A DNA stretch of 64,000 bases from positions 1 to 64,000 of the forward strand of contig NZ_ML660182.1 of NCBI RefSeq assembly GCF_007004735.1. The letters run 5' to 3'. The stretch's first letter is position 1. Each line of letters begins with the position of its first letter. The notes below the pieces were generated by a model. The model saw only the letters and a list, made by a program, of their open reading frames with translations, had not been told where the DNA came from and did no database searches. The position numbers and the translations under genes are program-made. Shown here piece by piece: positions 42,709 to 52,303 of the stretch. This DNA comes from Salinigranum halophilum (lineage in GTDB: Archaea > Halobacteriota > Halobacteria > Halobacteriales > Haloferacaceae).

Positions 42709-43559
42709 CACGGCGGAACGAACGGGGAATCAGTACCGTCGTCGACGTGTCCGTCTTCCTCCTCCTCGTCGGGGCGGCCGTGTTCTCCGTCGCGACTGCC
42801 GCGGATGCGAGCGCCGACGACACCGTCTCGATCACTGCCGACCGTGACGAGGCGACCGTCGAGACGCTCGCGACGACGACCGCGACGGTCCAGTACGACC
42901 TCGGCGTCGACGACCGGACCGGTGAACCCATCGAGCGGGCTCGCCACGGGACGCTGGCCGAACTGCTCGCGGACGCCGCCGTGGCGAACGCCACTGTCGA
43001 CGGCGCACCCCTGTCACCGTACGCGGTCGGTTTCGTCGACGCCGTCGAGACCACCGTCTCACCCCTGCTCGACGGGCGGACGCAGGTCGCCGCCACGTGG
43101 CGTCCGATTCCGGGAAGCACCCTCGCCGGCCAGGTCCGACTCGGTCCCGACCCCCCGACCGATTCGACCGTTCACGCCGCGACGTTGACCGTCGACAGCG
43201 GGATTCCGCCGACCAGTGACCGCGCGCGTTCCGCCTCCGTCGGCGGGTACGGCCACGTCGCGGACGTCGTCGCCCGCGGGACCGTCGACGGGCTGTTCCC
43301 GCCGCGCCGAACGCGGGTCGCGCTGGACGGCGACGGGGCCGACGCCGTCGTCGCCCGGGAGCAGTTCGCCTCGATGCGGTCGGCGTACGACTCCGAGACG
43401 ACGTTCGAAGCGGGCGTCGAGCCCGCGCGGGCCGACCTCACCGCGGCCGTCTCGAACCGCACCACACGAACGCTCGCATCGCAGTTCGAGACGCCGCGCG
43501 CGGCGGCCGCGGCAGTCCGGACCGGCAGCGTGCACATCGTCGTCAGGACGTGGTCGTGA
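42705..43559 (+). CDS. Pilin-like exported protein of pilus-like cluster
   Basis: A 284-residue protein with a class III-type signal: RRNERG then ISTVVDVSVFLLLVGAAVFS, matching a prepilin-peptidase site (R-G before a hydrophobic helix). The exterior 240 residues are Thr/Ala/Asp/Arg-rich with strands such as ATVQYDLGVDD and TVHAATLTVDSGIPPT. Longer than usual haloarchaeal pilins. ATGA overlaps at both ends tie it to its neighbours. It could be a major or minor subunit of the assembled structure. Confidence 0.75.
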   Translation: MTRRNERGISTVVDVSVFLLLVGAAVFSVATAADASADDTVSITADRDEATVETLATTTATVQYDLGVDDRTGEPIERARHGTLAELLADAAVANATVDGAPLSPYAVGFVDAVETTVSPLLDGRTQVAATWRPIPGSTLAGQVRLGPDPPTDSTVHAATLTVDSGIPPTSDRARSASVGGYGHVADVVARGTVDGLFPPRRTRVALDGDGADAVVAREQFASMRSAYDSETTFEAGVEPARADLTAAVSNRTTRTLASQFETPRAAAAAVRTGSVHIVVRTWS

Positions 43560-46500
43560 TGCGGCTGGCAGACGACACCCGTGGACGGGTCCCGTTCGCG
43601 CTCATCTACTCCTCCTCGGGAGCACGACCTACGCGAGCACGCTCGCGACCGACGAACTGCGCGTCGACCGCGACGTCGAGGCGGCGATGGACCGGGCGAC
43701 GGCCGCCTCGGAGACGGCGCTTCGGACCGCGGTGTCTCGCGCCGCCCGAGACGCCGCGCGGACCCCGGTCGTCGAGCCGGCGTCGAGCAACTGGGGTGAC
43801 GTACTGGACGAGGACCGTCCGTTCCGCGACAGCCTCCGGGTTCGGATCTACGTCGCGGCGCGCGAGAGCTTCGAGCGCGCCGCGTACAGCCGCGGCGACG
43901 TCACGGCCGCCGCCTCGCTCCCGGCGACGCCGACGCCGGCAGCCCTCGAACGCAGGCTCGACCGCATCAGCGTTCGGGGCGTCGAGAACGGAACCGCCCT
44001 CGAGGTGCGGCTTCGGAACGTCTCCGTCGTCGCCCGACAGGACGGTGACGTCGTCGCCCGCGAGACGGCGAACTGGACCGTCACCGTCGCGACGCCCGTG
44101 CTCGCGCTCCACGACCGGACGGTCCGGTTCGAACAGTCGCTCGCGCGTGGTCCGCTCAAGGGGCCGGGGCTCGGTCGGCGACTTACAGCCCGCCTCTACC
44201 CGGTCGCCTGGGCGCGCGGCTACGGCCAGTGGGGCGGGTTACCCGTCAGTAACGTCGTCGGCACCCGGCACGTCGGCGTGGCGACCAACGGCGCTGTCCT
44301 CGACCTCCAGCGGGCGGCGTTCGGGCGCGCCGACCCGACTGGTCGAACGGCCCAAACGCGGGCGCTAGGGCGACTGCTCCTGGACGACTCCCGCGCGGGG
44401 CTGAGCACGCCCGAAACGAGCCTGCTCGCGAGCGTCGCACCGCTTCCGACGCCCGACCCCGACGACGCCGAACAGCGGATTCCGCGGCTCGCTCGCCCCG
44501 ACGCGCCGACCCCGGACAAGCGGGTCGAGCTCGGTGTCGACGACACGGCCGACCGGGCGTTTGTCGCGTTCCACGCGGGCGAGAGAGGCCCGTCGCTCGA
44601 CGCGGTACTCGAACGCGCGTACCGGGTGAATCTCACCCTGCGAACGCACGCGAGGCTCGTCGAGTCGGAGCCGTGGCCCCAACCGCGAGCACCCAGCGCC
44701 GGCGCCGCCCTGGTGAACGAGACAGTGACGGCCAGCGCCACGGTCGACGGCGGCTCGGCGTCGCTTCCACCACACCCCGCCACCGCGACTCGGTTCCGAA
44801 CCGCGACCCGACACGTCACGGTCCGTCATCGAGTCGAACGAACCTGGCGACGTGGAAACACGACGTTCGAGACGACAGCGACGACGACCGAGCGGTACGC
44901 CGTCGGCATCGCCGTCGACGGATCGCTGGCGTCGCTGGCGGGCACGCCGACGCGCCCCGTCGTCCCCGTCTTCGAACCGGGTGGTGCGCTCGACGGTCCG
45001 AACCTCGCGGACGTCCCCCCGATGGCGGACACGTTCCTCACCCGTCGCGGCGGTGTCGAACACGTCGCCGCGCAGCGGGTCCTCGAGGGTCCCGAAGCAC
45101 TCGACCGGAACGGGAGCGTCACCGGAGCACAACCGCCGGACCTCCGCGAGTGGGTCGAAGCGGACGTCCTCGACCTCCACCGTACGGTGCGGAACACCTC
45201 GACACCGGTTCGGATGGGTGACGCCGCCACGGGACGAGCGAACCCGTCGGCGCAGCTCCGAGAACGACTCGACACCGGACGGGACGCACTCGTCGACGCG
45301 CCGTCCCAGTACGACGGCGCGGCCGACCGTGCCCGGGTCGCCGTCCGGGCTGCGTACCTTGCACGGGTCGAGGCACGACTCTCGGACCGTTCGAACGCGA
45401 CCGTGCGAGCGAACGACCGACTCGCCGACGCGCTCCGGAAGCGTCACATCGACCTCGACGGCCGGGCGACGGACATCATGTCGGTTCGGCGTCCGACGCC
45501 CCCTAGCCACCGACCCGTCGGCGGCCCACTCGGCGGCGAGGACGTGTTCGTCCCGCAGGGTGGCCCACCGTATCTCGACGTAGCGGGCGTCGACCGCGCC
45601 GACAGGGCCTGGAGCGACCGGTACGGGACGGCGTACCCCCTGCGGACCCGGAACGTCAACGTGTTCACCGCGCCCTACGGCGACGCCGTCGACGCCGTCT
45701 TCGGGGCGAACGAGGAGAACACGGTCAGGCTCCACACCGCTGCCACCACGCTCCGCGCGCTCGAGACCGCCGGCTCGGACACACCCGACCTGGCGGCCCG
45801 GCGTGACGCGCTTCGGACCGGGGTTGCGACATCGCTCGCCCACGTCCGTACCCGAACGACGGACGTCCTCGCCGACGAGACCACGCTCTCGGAACCGGAG
45901 CGTGAACGGGCCGTCACCGATGCTTTCTCGACGTGGAACCGGACGTCGGCGAAGGCGCTCGCCGTCACGAACGGCTCGTTCGTCCCCCGTGTCGTCCGCG
46001 CGGCCGGCCTCGAAGGCGACGAGGCCGCCCGGGTGAGCGCCCACCTGCGGGTCGCCGTCGCCGAGGCGCGAAACAGTGAGACGACGCGCGTCGACCTCGA
46101 GGTGGTCGACCGTGGGGCTGACGCGGTCCGTCAGCTCTCCAAGACGGCGGCCACCGAGGCGCTCGGGACGGTCGTCGCCAACGGTACCGACCGGCTCGCC
46201 AGTCGAACGAAGGGAAAGGCGGTCGTGCTTCCGGCGGGGCTCCCGCTCCTTCCGACACCGACCAACTGGTACGCCACGGTGAACGTCTGGGACGTCCACG
46301 TCCAGGGGTACTATCCGCGGTTCGCCGTTCGGACCCGACGGGGCCTCCCCGGGGAGACGGTGACGTACGTCCGTGACGGCGGTGACGCGGCCGTCGACAT
46401 CGACGGCGACGGCGTCGACGAGCCGCTCGGTCGCGCGTCGCGCATCCGGTTCTCGGTTCAGACCGTCGTCTTGGTCGCGGTCCCGCCCGGCAAGACGGGT

Positions 46501-46587
46501 GTCGGCGACACTGATGGCCAGGGCGTCGAGGACTCACCCGGCTGGGGTGAGCCGATCCCTCAGCCACGATCCCGTGTGGCGGGCTGA
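43559..46587 (+). CDS. Large surface-type protein of pilus-like cluster, frameshifted near its start
   Basis: The ATG at 43559 gives MRLADDTRGRVPFALI, then the frame runs into unrelated Arg/Ser text. From base 43606 the next frame continues a proper membrane helix (LLLLGSTTYASTLATDEL) and stays open for about 993 residues to 46587. One missing base in AT(C)CTA would restore a continuous protein of about 1,009 residues with an N-terminal anchor. The long exterior region is rich in Arg, Thr, Ala and Asp, with helical segments at 120-200 and 720-860 and a late beta-rich part (NWYATVNVWDVHVQGYYPRF). No start codon suits the downstream frame at the helix. Error, pseudogene or recoding are all possible. 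Confidence 0.75.
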
Positions 46588-46680
46588 GACACTCGACTCG
46601 TGAGCAGTGGCGACGCGACTCGACCCGGGCCCGCTGCGAAAGTGACAACCGTTTTCATCCCCCCAGAACCACACTCCGGT

Positions 46681-47109
46681 ATGTTCTACGACGTTGTCGA
46701 CGACCCAGCATCGCACGGCGCAGGAGAACTCCGCGCCGCGTACGAGCGAGCGCTCGCGGACGTCATCGACGCTCACGGCGCCGAGACCGTCGCCGCCGAG
46801 TCGGGCGTCGACGCCGACCGCCTCGAGACGCTCGCCGCGGGCGAGTCGGCCGAACTCAGCGTCGAGGAGGCGATGGCCGTCCTCGCCGTCGACGCCGACC
46901 TCGACGCCGAGACCATGGCGCTCGAACTCCGCGACCGCCTCCTCATGGGGATGACGACCGGTGTCCTGGACGTCGACACGCTCGCCGCCGAGACCGACCT
47001 CGACATCTCGGGGCAGGAGGTCCAACAGTCGCTCGAAGGCCGCCGCCGGACGACGCTCGCCGAACTCGCGGCGATTCACCGCGTCATCGCCGTCCGGAAC
47101 GACCGCTGA
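46681..47109 (+). CDS. DUF5791-type acidic helical protein
   Basis: A 142-residue protein beginning MFYDVVDDPASHGAGELRAA, with short helices arranged like regulatory antitoxin or DNA-binding repeats (VIDAHGAETVAAESGVDADR, LDVDTLAAETDLDISGQEVQ) and an end TLAELAAIHRVIAVRNDR. I associate it with haloarchaeal DUF5791; function unknown. The ATG is preceded at the right distance by GTTTTCATCC. The epimerase gene starts 13 bases after its stop, so they may be co-transcribed. Confidence 0.8.
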   Translation: MFYDVVDDPASHGAGELRAAYERALADVIDAHGAETVAAESGVDADRLETLAAGESAELSVEEAMAVLAVDADLDAETMALELRDRLLMGMTTGVLDVDTLAAETDLDISGQEVQQSLEGRRRTTLAELAAIHRVIAVRNDR

Positions 47110-47122
47110 GGGGACGACGAAG

Positions 47123-47998
47123 ATGAAGGTAGTCGTCCTCGGCTGTGGGTACGTGGGGCTCGAACTCGGCCGCCAGCTCACCGCAGCGGGACACGACGTC
47201 GTCGGAGTCCGTCGGTCCGATTCGGGACTGGAGGCCGTCGCCGACGCGGGACTCGACCCCGTCCGTGCGGACGTCACGGAGTCGGAGACGCTCGCCGACG
47301 TCCCCGACGCGGACTGGGTGGTCTTCGCGGCCAGTTCGGGCGGCCGCGGTGCCGACGCCGCCCGACGGGTGTTCGTCGACGGCCTCCAGAACGCCGTCGA
47401 CGCGTTCGCGGCTCGCGAGTCGCCACCGGAGCGACTCGTGTACACCTCCTCGACGGGGGTCTATGGCGACCACGACGGCGACTGGGTGGACGAGGCCACC
47501 TCGCTCGACCCGACGACGGACAAGACACGCGTCCTCGCACGAGCGGAGGAGGTCGCGCTCTCGGCACCCTTCTCCTCGACGGTCACGCGCTTTGCCGGTC
47601 TCTACGGTCCCGACAGATACCGGCTCGAACGCTACCTCGAGGGGCCGGTGACGGAGGGGTATCTCAACATGGTCCATCGCGACGACGCCGCCGGTGCCGT
47701 GCGGTTCGCCCTCGAGCGGGACGTCGACGACGTCCTCCTGGTCGTCGACGACGAACCCGTCTCGAAGTGGGAGTTCGCGGATTGGCTCGCCGACGCGTGC
47801 GGGGTCGCCCGTCCGGAGAAGCGTACGAAAGCGGAACGGCTCGCTGCGGGCGACCTCTCGGAGGCCGCGCGGCGGCGCATCCTGACGAGCAAGCGCTGTT
47901 CCAACGAGCGGCTTCGAACCCTGGGGTACGAGTTCGTCTATCCGACGTTTCGCGCGGGCTACCGGGCCGCAATCGACGCGTATCGGCGTGACGTGTGA
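47123..47998 (+). CDS. NAD-dependent epimerase/dehydratase family protein
   Basis: A 291-residue extended SDR-type protein. MKVVVLGCGYVGLELGRQL is the dinucleotide motif, VVFAASSGGRGADAARRVFV replaces the usual second strand region, LVYTSSTGVYGDHDGDWVDE near residue 103 holds the conserved Ser/Thr and Tyr, and TRFAGLYGPDRYRLERYL follows. It lacks the classical Tyr-x3-Lys, which is common in this atypical group. Nucleotide-sugar or other epimerase/dehydratase activity is likely; substrate unknown. Confidence 0.87.
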   Translation: MKVVVLGCGYVGLELGRQLTAAGHDVVGVRRSDSGLEAVADAGLDPVRADVTESETLADVPDADWVVFAASSGGRGADAARRVFVDGLQNAVDAFAARESPPERLVYTSSTGVYGDHDGDWVDEATSLDPTTDKTRVLARAEEVALSAPFSSTVTRFAGLYGPDRYRLERYLEGPVTEGYLNMVHRDDAAGAVRFALERDVDDVLLVVDDEPVSKWEFADWLADACGVARPEKRTKAERLAAGDLSEAARRRILTSKRCSNERLRTLGYEFVYPTFRAGYRAAIDAYRRDV

Positions 47999-48068
47999 CT
48001 GATTTGTGTCCCCGCAGCGGAGACCGAATGTGGGAATCTTCATGACCCACCGCACAGACTGGGTGGGT

Positions 48069-49265
48069 ATGTCCGCGAGAAGCGAGCGCCTCGTGCTCCT
48101 GCAGGACACCGGGTCGGTTCTCGACGGGGCCGAGTCGTTCGTGCGGACGTATCCAGAACTCGCGGTAGCGGTGGCGTTCGCCGCCGTCTCACTCGTCGGC
48201 GGAGCGTACGCCCTCCTGCGGTTCAAACGGCCCCTGGGGACGCGATTTCTGGAGGCGCTCGCGAGCCGTGACGAGATCGTGGTGCTGATGCACCCCAACC
48301 CGGACCCGGACGCGATGGCCGCGGCCATCGGTGTCGCTTGCCTCGCGCGCCAGGTCGACACCGCGGCGACCCTCCAGTACACCGGGCAGATTCGCCACCA
48401 GGAGAACCGCGCGTTCCGCACGGTGCTCGACCTCGACATGGACCCCATCGAACACGTCTCCGAACTCGCGGCGGAGGCCGTCGTCCTCGTCGACCACAAC
48501 GAACCGCGGGGGTTCGCGGGCGCGGAGGGCGTCCTCCCGTTCGCCGTCGTCGACCATCACCCCGGCAACGGGACGGGCGAGGCGTTCACCGACGTCCGGA
48601 CCGGGTACGGCTCGTGTTCGAGCATCGTCGCGGAGTACTTCCGCGACGTCGGCGCGACGCCCGTCCCGCCCGAGATGCACGCCTCGGAGGTCGGCGCGGA
48701 GTACACCCTCCCCTCGGAGGTGTCGACCGGCCTGCTGTACGGCATCCTCACCGACACCAGTCGGCTCACCGCCGGCTGTTCGGCCGCGGACTTCTCGGCC
48801 GCCGGTTATCTGTACCCCGGCATCGACGAGGACCGCCTCAACCGTATCGCCAACCCGGAGGTGTCGAAGGAGGTCCTCGAAGCGAAAGCGCGCGCCATCG
48901 CCGGCCGGCAGGTCCAGGGGCCGTTCCTCGTCAGCGACGTCGGCGCGCTGTCGAACCTCGACGCCATCCCGCAGGCGGCGGACGAACTCATCAAGATGGA
49001 GGGCGTGACCGCCACCGTCGTCGTCGGCGAGAAGAACGGCAACATCTACCTCTCGGGGCGCTCGCGCGACGACCGCGTCCACATGGGTCGCACGCTGAAG
49101 TCGGCGCTGGCCGACCTTCCCGGGTCGTCGGCTGGCGGGCACGCGCGCATGGGCGGCGCACAGATCACCCGCAGCGACGGCATCGTCGACACGGACGGCG
49201 GCCTGCGTATCGAGCGCGAGGCGCTCGTCGAGCGGCTGTTCGAGTCGATGTCCGGCGAGACGTAA
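48069..49265 (+). CDS. Membrane-anchored DHH/DHHA1 phosphoesterase
   Basis: A 398-residue protein. A membrane helix lies at residues 28-46 (LAVAVAFAAVSLVGGAYALL). The DHH domain has VVLMHPNPDPDAMAAAIGVA near residue 75, AVVLVDHNEPRG near residue 140 and FAVVDHHPGNGTG near residue 162, the motif that names the family. A DHHA1-like end includes GNIYLSGRSRDDRVHMGRTL and GSSAGGHARMGGAQI, the Gly-rich binding loop. Relatives degrade cyclic dinucleotides, nanoRNA or act as exopolyphosphatases. ATG at 48042 is an alternative start. Confidence 0.88.
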   Translation: MSARSERLVLLQDTGSVLDGAESFVRTYPELAVAVAFAAVSLVGGAYALLRFKRPLGTRFLEALASRDEIVVLMHPNPDPDAMAAAIGVACLARQVDTAATLQYTGQIRHQENRAFRTVLDLDMDPIEHVSELAAEAVVLVDHNEPRGFAGAEGVLPFAVVDHHPGNGTGEAFTDVRTGYGSCSSIVAEYFRDVGATPVPPEMHASEVGAEYTLPSEVSTGLLYGILTDTSRLTAGCSAADFSAAGYLYPGIDEDRLNRIANPEVSKEVLEAKARAIAGRQVQGPFLVSDVGALSNLDAIPQAADELIKMEGVTATVVVGEKNGNIYLSGRSRDDRVHMGRTLKSALADLPGSSAGGHARMGGAQITRSDGIVDTDGGLRIEREALVERLFESMSGET

Positions 49266-49570
49266 GGGAGCGCTCGGAGTCGGCTGGTTCGAGCGACCCG
49301 ACGGACTCCGTGGCGTGACAGTCCGTCGTCGTGCGGTCGGTCACGGTGTGGACACGAAATGCTCCTTCGCGACGTCCGCACCGGTTTCGGCGATGACCGC
49401 GCGGGACACGGCCACGATGTGACCGCAACCTCACCCCCCCAGCCGCCTCGCACGAGTCCTGTTTCGCACACGCCTGCCGTCAGGGCGTCGGGGCGTTCCT
49501 GCTCGTCACCCGCCGTCCTCCCGTACTCGGAACACGAACCCCTATCCATCCCCACACCCTCTCACCTCAC
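49266..49570. other. Intergenic stretch of 305 bases, no gene seen
   Basis: Lies between the DHH protein and the aldo/keto reductase gene. Frames through it are low-complexity. A CCTATCC box 26 bases before 49571 is the probable promoter. The text ACCTCACCCCCCCAGCCGCC near 49428-49447 faintly resembles the CCTCCCCAGCCG ends of the element at 34042-34267. Confidence 0.5.
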
Positions 49571-50656
49571 ATGGCCACCCGTGAGGGCACCTGGCGCTAC
49601 CGGAACCGGTTCGGTGAGAGCTTCGGACGCACCTACTTCCGGCGGTTTCCTCCCGGCGTCGTCTCCTCGCTCGGGCTCGGAACCTACCTCGGCGACGCCA
49701 CCGACGCCGTCGACGCCCGCTACCACGACGCGCTCGTGGCGGCGTTCGAGAGCGGCGTCAACCTCGTCGATACGGCGGTCAACTACCGCTGTCAGCGCGC
49801 CGAGCGGGTCGTCGGTCGGGCGCTCGCCGACGCCGACGTCGACCGCGACGAGGTCGTGGTCACGACCAAGGGCGGGTTCGTCCCGTTCGACGGGACGCCG
49901 CCCGAGGACCCCTCGGCGTACGTCCGCCGGGAGTTCCTCCAGACGGGCCTGCTCGCCGCCGGCGAGTTGGCGCGCGGCAGCCACGCGCTCTCCCCCGCAT
50001 ACCTGGACGCGATGCTCGACCGTTCCCTGTCGAACCTCGACCTCGACCGCGTCGACTGCTACTACGTCCACAACCCCGAGACGCAACTCCACGCCCGCTC
50101 GCGGGCGGCGGTGTACGACCTCCTCGAAGCCGCGTTCGAACGGCTCGAACGCCGCCGGGCAGACGGGGATGTCGGTGCCTATGGCGTCGCCACCTGGAGC
50201 GCCTTTCGGGTGCCGCCGGACCACGACCAGTACCTCTCGCTCGCGGAGGTCGTCGCCCGCGCGGCGGCGGCGGCCGACGCCGTCGGCGCGGACGAATCCG
50301 GACTAGCGGCCATCCAGTTGCCGTTCAACGTGGCGATGGCCGACGCGTTCACCCGTGCGGCCCACGGTCCCGACCACGGACAGAGCGCGCTCGAGTACGC
50401 CCACGAGCAGGGATTACACGTCTTTACCTCCGCGAGTCTCGGCCAGGGCGATCTCGCCCGGTCGCTCCCTCGAGCGGTCGACGCCGAACTCGCGGGCGAC
50501 ACCCCCGCACAGCGCGCGCTCAACTTCGCTCGTTCGGCACCCGGCGTGACCGCGTCGCTCGTCGGTACGTCGACGCAGCAACACGTCGCCGAGAACGTCG
50601 CGGCGGGGACGTTCGACCCGCTCGGTGCGCGGGCGTTCGACGCGGTCTTCGAGTGA
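49571..50656 (+). CDS. Aldo/keto reductase
   Basis: A 361-residue TIM-barrel oxidoreductase. GLGTYLGDATDAVD near residue 36, NLVDTAVNYRCQRAERVVGR near residue 65 with the catalytic Asp and Tyr, VVVTTKGGFVPFDG with the Lys, and DCYYVHNPE with the His give the full tetrad. ASLGQGDLARSLPRAVD and VTASLVGTSTQQHVAENVA close the NADP-binding region. It reduces an unknown carbonyl. An extra 25-residue insertion (LLAAGELARGSHALSPAYLD) distinguishes it from common members. Confidence 0.92.
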   Translation: MATREGTWRYRNRFGESFGRTYFRRFPPGVVSSLGLGTYLGDATDAVDARYHDALVAAFESGVNLVDTAVNYRCQRAERVVGRALADADVDRDEVVVTTKGGFVPFDGTPPEDPSAYVRREFLQTGLLAAGELARGSHALSPAYLDAMLDRSLSNLDLDRVDCYYVHNPETQLHARSRAAVYDLLEAAFERLERRRADGDVGAYGVATWSAFRVPPDHDQYLSLAEVVARAAAAADAVGADESGLAAIQLPFNVAMADAFTRAAHGPDHGQSALEYAHEQGLHVFTSASLGQGDLARSLPRAVDAELAGDTPAQRALNFARSAPGVTASLVGTSTQQHVAENVAAGTFDPLGARAFDAVFE

Positions 50657-50827
50657 CTATCTGAGCTCTTTCCACTGCCGCCCACACTCGGGGCAGGTCC
50701 GGACCGAAAACACCTCGTCGGGGTCGTTCTTCTTCTTCAGCGTCTTCTCACACTCGCTGCAGTTGAGACGCTCGTAGTTGTCCTTGTAGAGTTCACCCTC
50801 ACGAAGACCCTTCCGCGTCGATTTCAT
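50657..50827 (-). CDS. Zinc-finger microprotein, HVO_0758-like
   Basis: A 56-residue protein with two Cys pairs, C23-x2-C26 (NCSECEKTL) and C45-x2-C48 (TCPECGRQW), separated by a lysine-rich linker. The opening MKSTRKGLREGELYKDNYER and the closing WKELR match, from memory, the Haloferax volcanii zinc-finger microprotein HVO_0758. Binding of one Zn2+ is expected; the cellular role is open. Convergent with the aldo/keto reductase, no gap between the stops. Confidence 0.9.
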   Translation of the reverse strand: MKSTRKGLREGELYKDNYERLNCSECEKTLKKKNDPDEVFSVRTCPECGRQWKELR

Positions 50828-51028
50828 ACGCGGCCGTTCGAGACGGCGGGGGAAAAAGACCCCACCCCGCGTCTGACAGCCGGCCGACGCGGGCCGTGTC
50901 CGGCAGTTATCGGCCGACTGCCACGATGGCCGGTGCCGGCCGACAGCACGACGCTCGACTGCTGTCACCGTGGCGCACTCACACCGCGGAGTCGGAACGT
51001 TTGTCGTCTTCTCGCGACAACCGCGACT

Positions 51029-52243
51029 GTGAGCAGACGTCCCCTCTTCGGCACCCTCTGTGCGATGGTGTTCCTCGTGAACCTCGCACGCGTCATCTTC
51101 GCCCCGCTCGTCGGCGAGTTCATCACCGTCTTCGACGTCGGCGAGGCCACCGCCGGCGCCATCGCGACGGCGGTCTGGTTCGGTAGCGCCCTCCCTCGCC
51201 TCCCGGCCGGGTGGCTCCTCACGCGGGTCCCGCGACACCGGGTCATCCTCGGGACGGGCCTCGTCCTCACGGGCGCGTCGGCGTTCACCGCGACGGCCGA
51301 CACCGTCCTCACGCTCGCCGCTGGCGCGCTGTTGATGGGGCTATCCTCCGGCGTCTACTTCGTCGCCGCCAACCCGCTCGTGAGCGAACTCTACCCCCAG
51401 GGCGTCGGGCGTGCGATGGGCATCCACGGGATGGCCTCGCAGGTCGCTGCGGTCATCGCCGCCCCGCTGGTGACGCTCGCACTCGTGTACTCGTGGCGCG
51501 TCGCGTTCGTCTGTATCGGCGTCGCCGCCTTCGTGGTCACCGTCGCCCTGTTCGTGACCGCCCGGCGGACGGACCTCCCCACGGCCGGCGTGGACGACCG
51601 TGACCTCCTCGCGGGTATCAAGCGCGAGTGGCGGCTCGTCGTCGTCGGCGTCGTCATCCTCGGAACGACCGGCTTCGTCTGGCAGGGGCTGTTCAACTTC
51701 TACGAACTGTACATGCGCACGAAGGGGCTCTCGCCCGCGATGGCGAAGAACACCCTCACCGTGGTGTTCGCCGCGGGCGTCCCCGCCTTCTTCGTCTCCG
51801 GACGCCTCGCCGACCGCCTCCCCCACGTCCCGTACCTCCTGGGAATCGTGGCCACGTTCGCGGCCTGTGTGTTCCTCCTGACGACGACGACGGGCTTTCT
51901 CGCGCTCTTCGTCGTCACGGCCGCCATCGGCTACGTCATCCACAGCCTCTTCCCGGCGATGGACACCTTCCTGCTCGACACTATGCCCGACGAGACGCGC
52001 GGGAGCGCCTACGCCGCGTACTCGACGGGGATGATGTTCTCGCAGGCCGGCGGCTCCGGGACCGTCGGGACGCTCGTCGAGCGCGGCATCGCGTACGACA
52101 CGGTGTTCGCTGGCTTCGCGCTCTGTCTCGTCGGCATCGTCGCCGTCCTCGGCGCGCTCCGACTCCTCGGTCGACTCCCAGGGACGGCGGGCGGGTCGGT
52201 CGTCGCCGACCGACTCGGCGAGCGGGAGAGCGACTGTGACTGA
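51029..52243 (+). CDS. MFS transporter
   Basis: A 404-residue protein with about twelve membrane helices. GTLCAMVFLVNLARVIFAPL begins helix 1, WFGSALPRLPAGWLLTRVPR fits the loop 2-3 motif, and GLSPAMAKNTLTVVFAAGVP and VSGRLADRLPHVPYLLG repeat the pattern in the second half. The GTG start follows directly from the reading of the first helix. Sequence does not reveal the substrate; it is not close to the MFS protein at 1561. Confidence 0.87.
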   Translation: MSRRPLFGTLCAMVFLVNLARVIFAPLVGEFITVFDVGEATAGAIATAVWFGSALPRLPAGWLLTRVPRHRVILGTGLVLTGASAFTATADTVLTLAAGALLMGLSSGVYFVAANPLVSELYPQGVGRAMGIHGMASQVAAVIAAPLVTLALVYSWRVAFVCIGVAAFVVTVALFVTARRTDLPTAGVDDRDLLAGIKREWRLVVVGVVILGTTGFVWQGLFNFYELYMRTKGLSPAMAKNTLTVVFAAGVPAFFVSGRLADRLPHVPYLLGIVATFAACVFLLTTTTGFLALFVVTAAIGYVIHSLFPAMDTFLLDTMPDETRGSAYAAYSTGMMFSQAGGSGTVGTLVERGIAYDTVFAGFALCLVGIVAVLGALRLLGRLPGTAGGSVVADRLGERESDCD

Positions 52244-52303
52244 CTGGCCCCTCGAACGCACCCGGTCGCGGGACTTTTGCCGCTCGGTTCCCTGAAGCAG
52301 GTG

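Noticed and set aside
37073-46587. Archaellum operon
   Set aside because: No archaellin, ArlH-like or ArlF/G genes; only the general ATPase-platform pair is shared.
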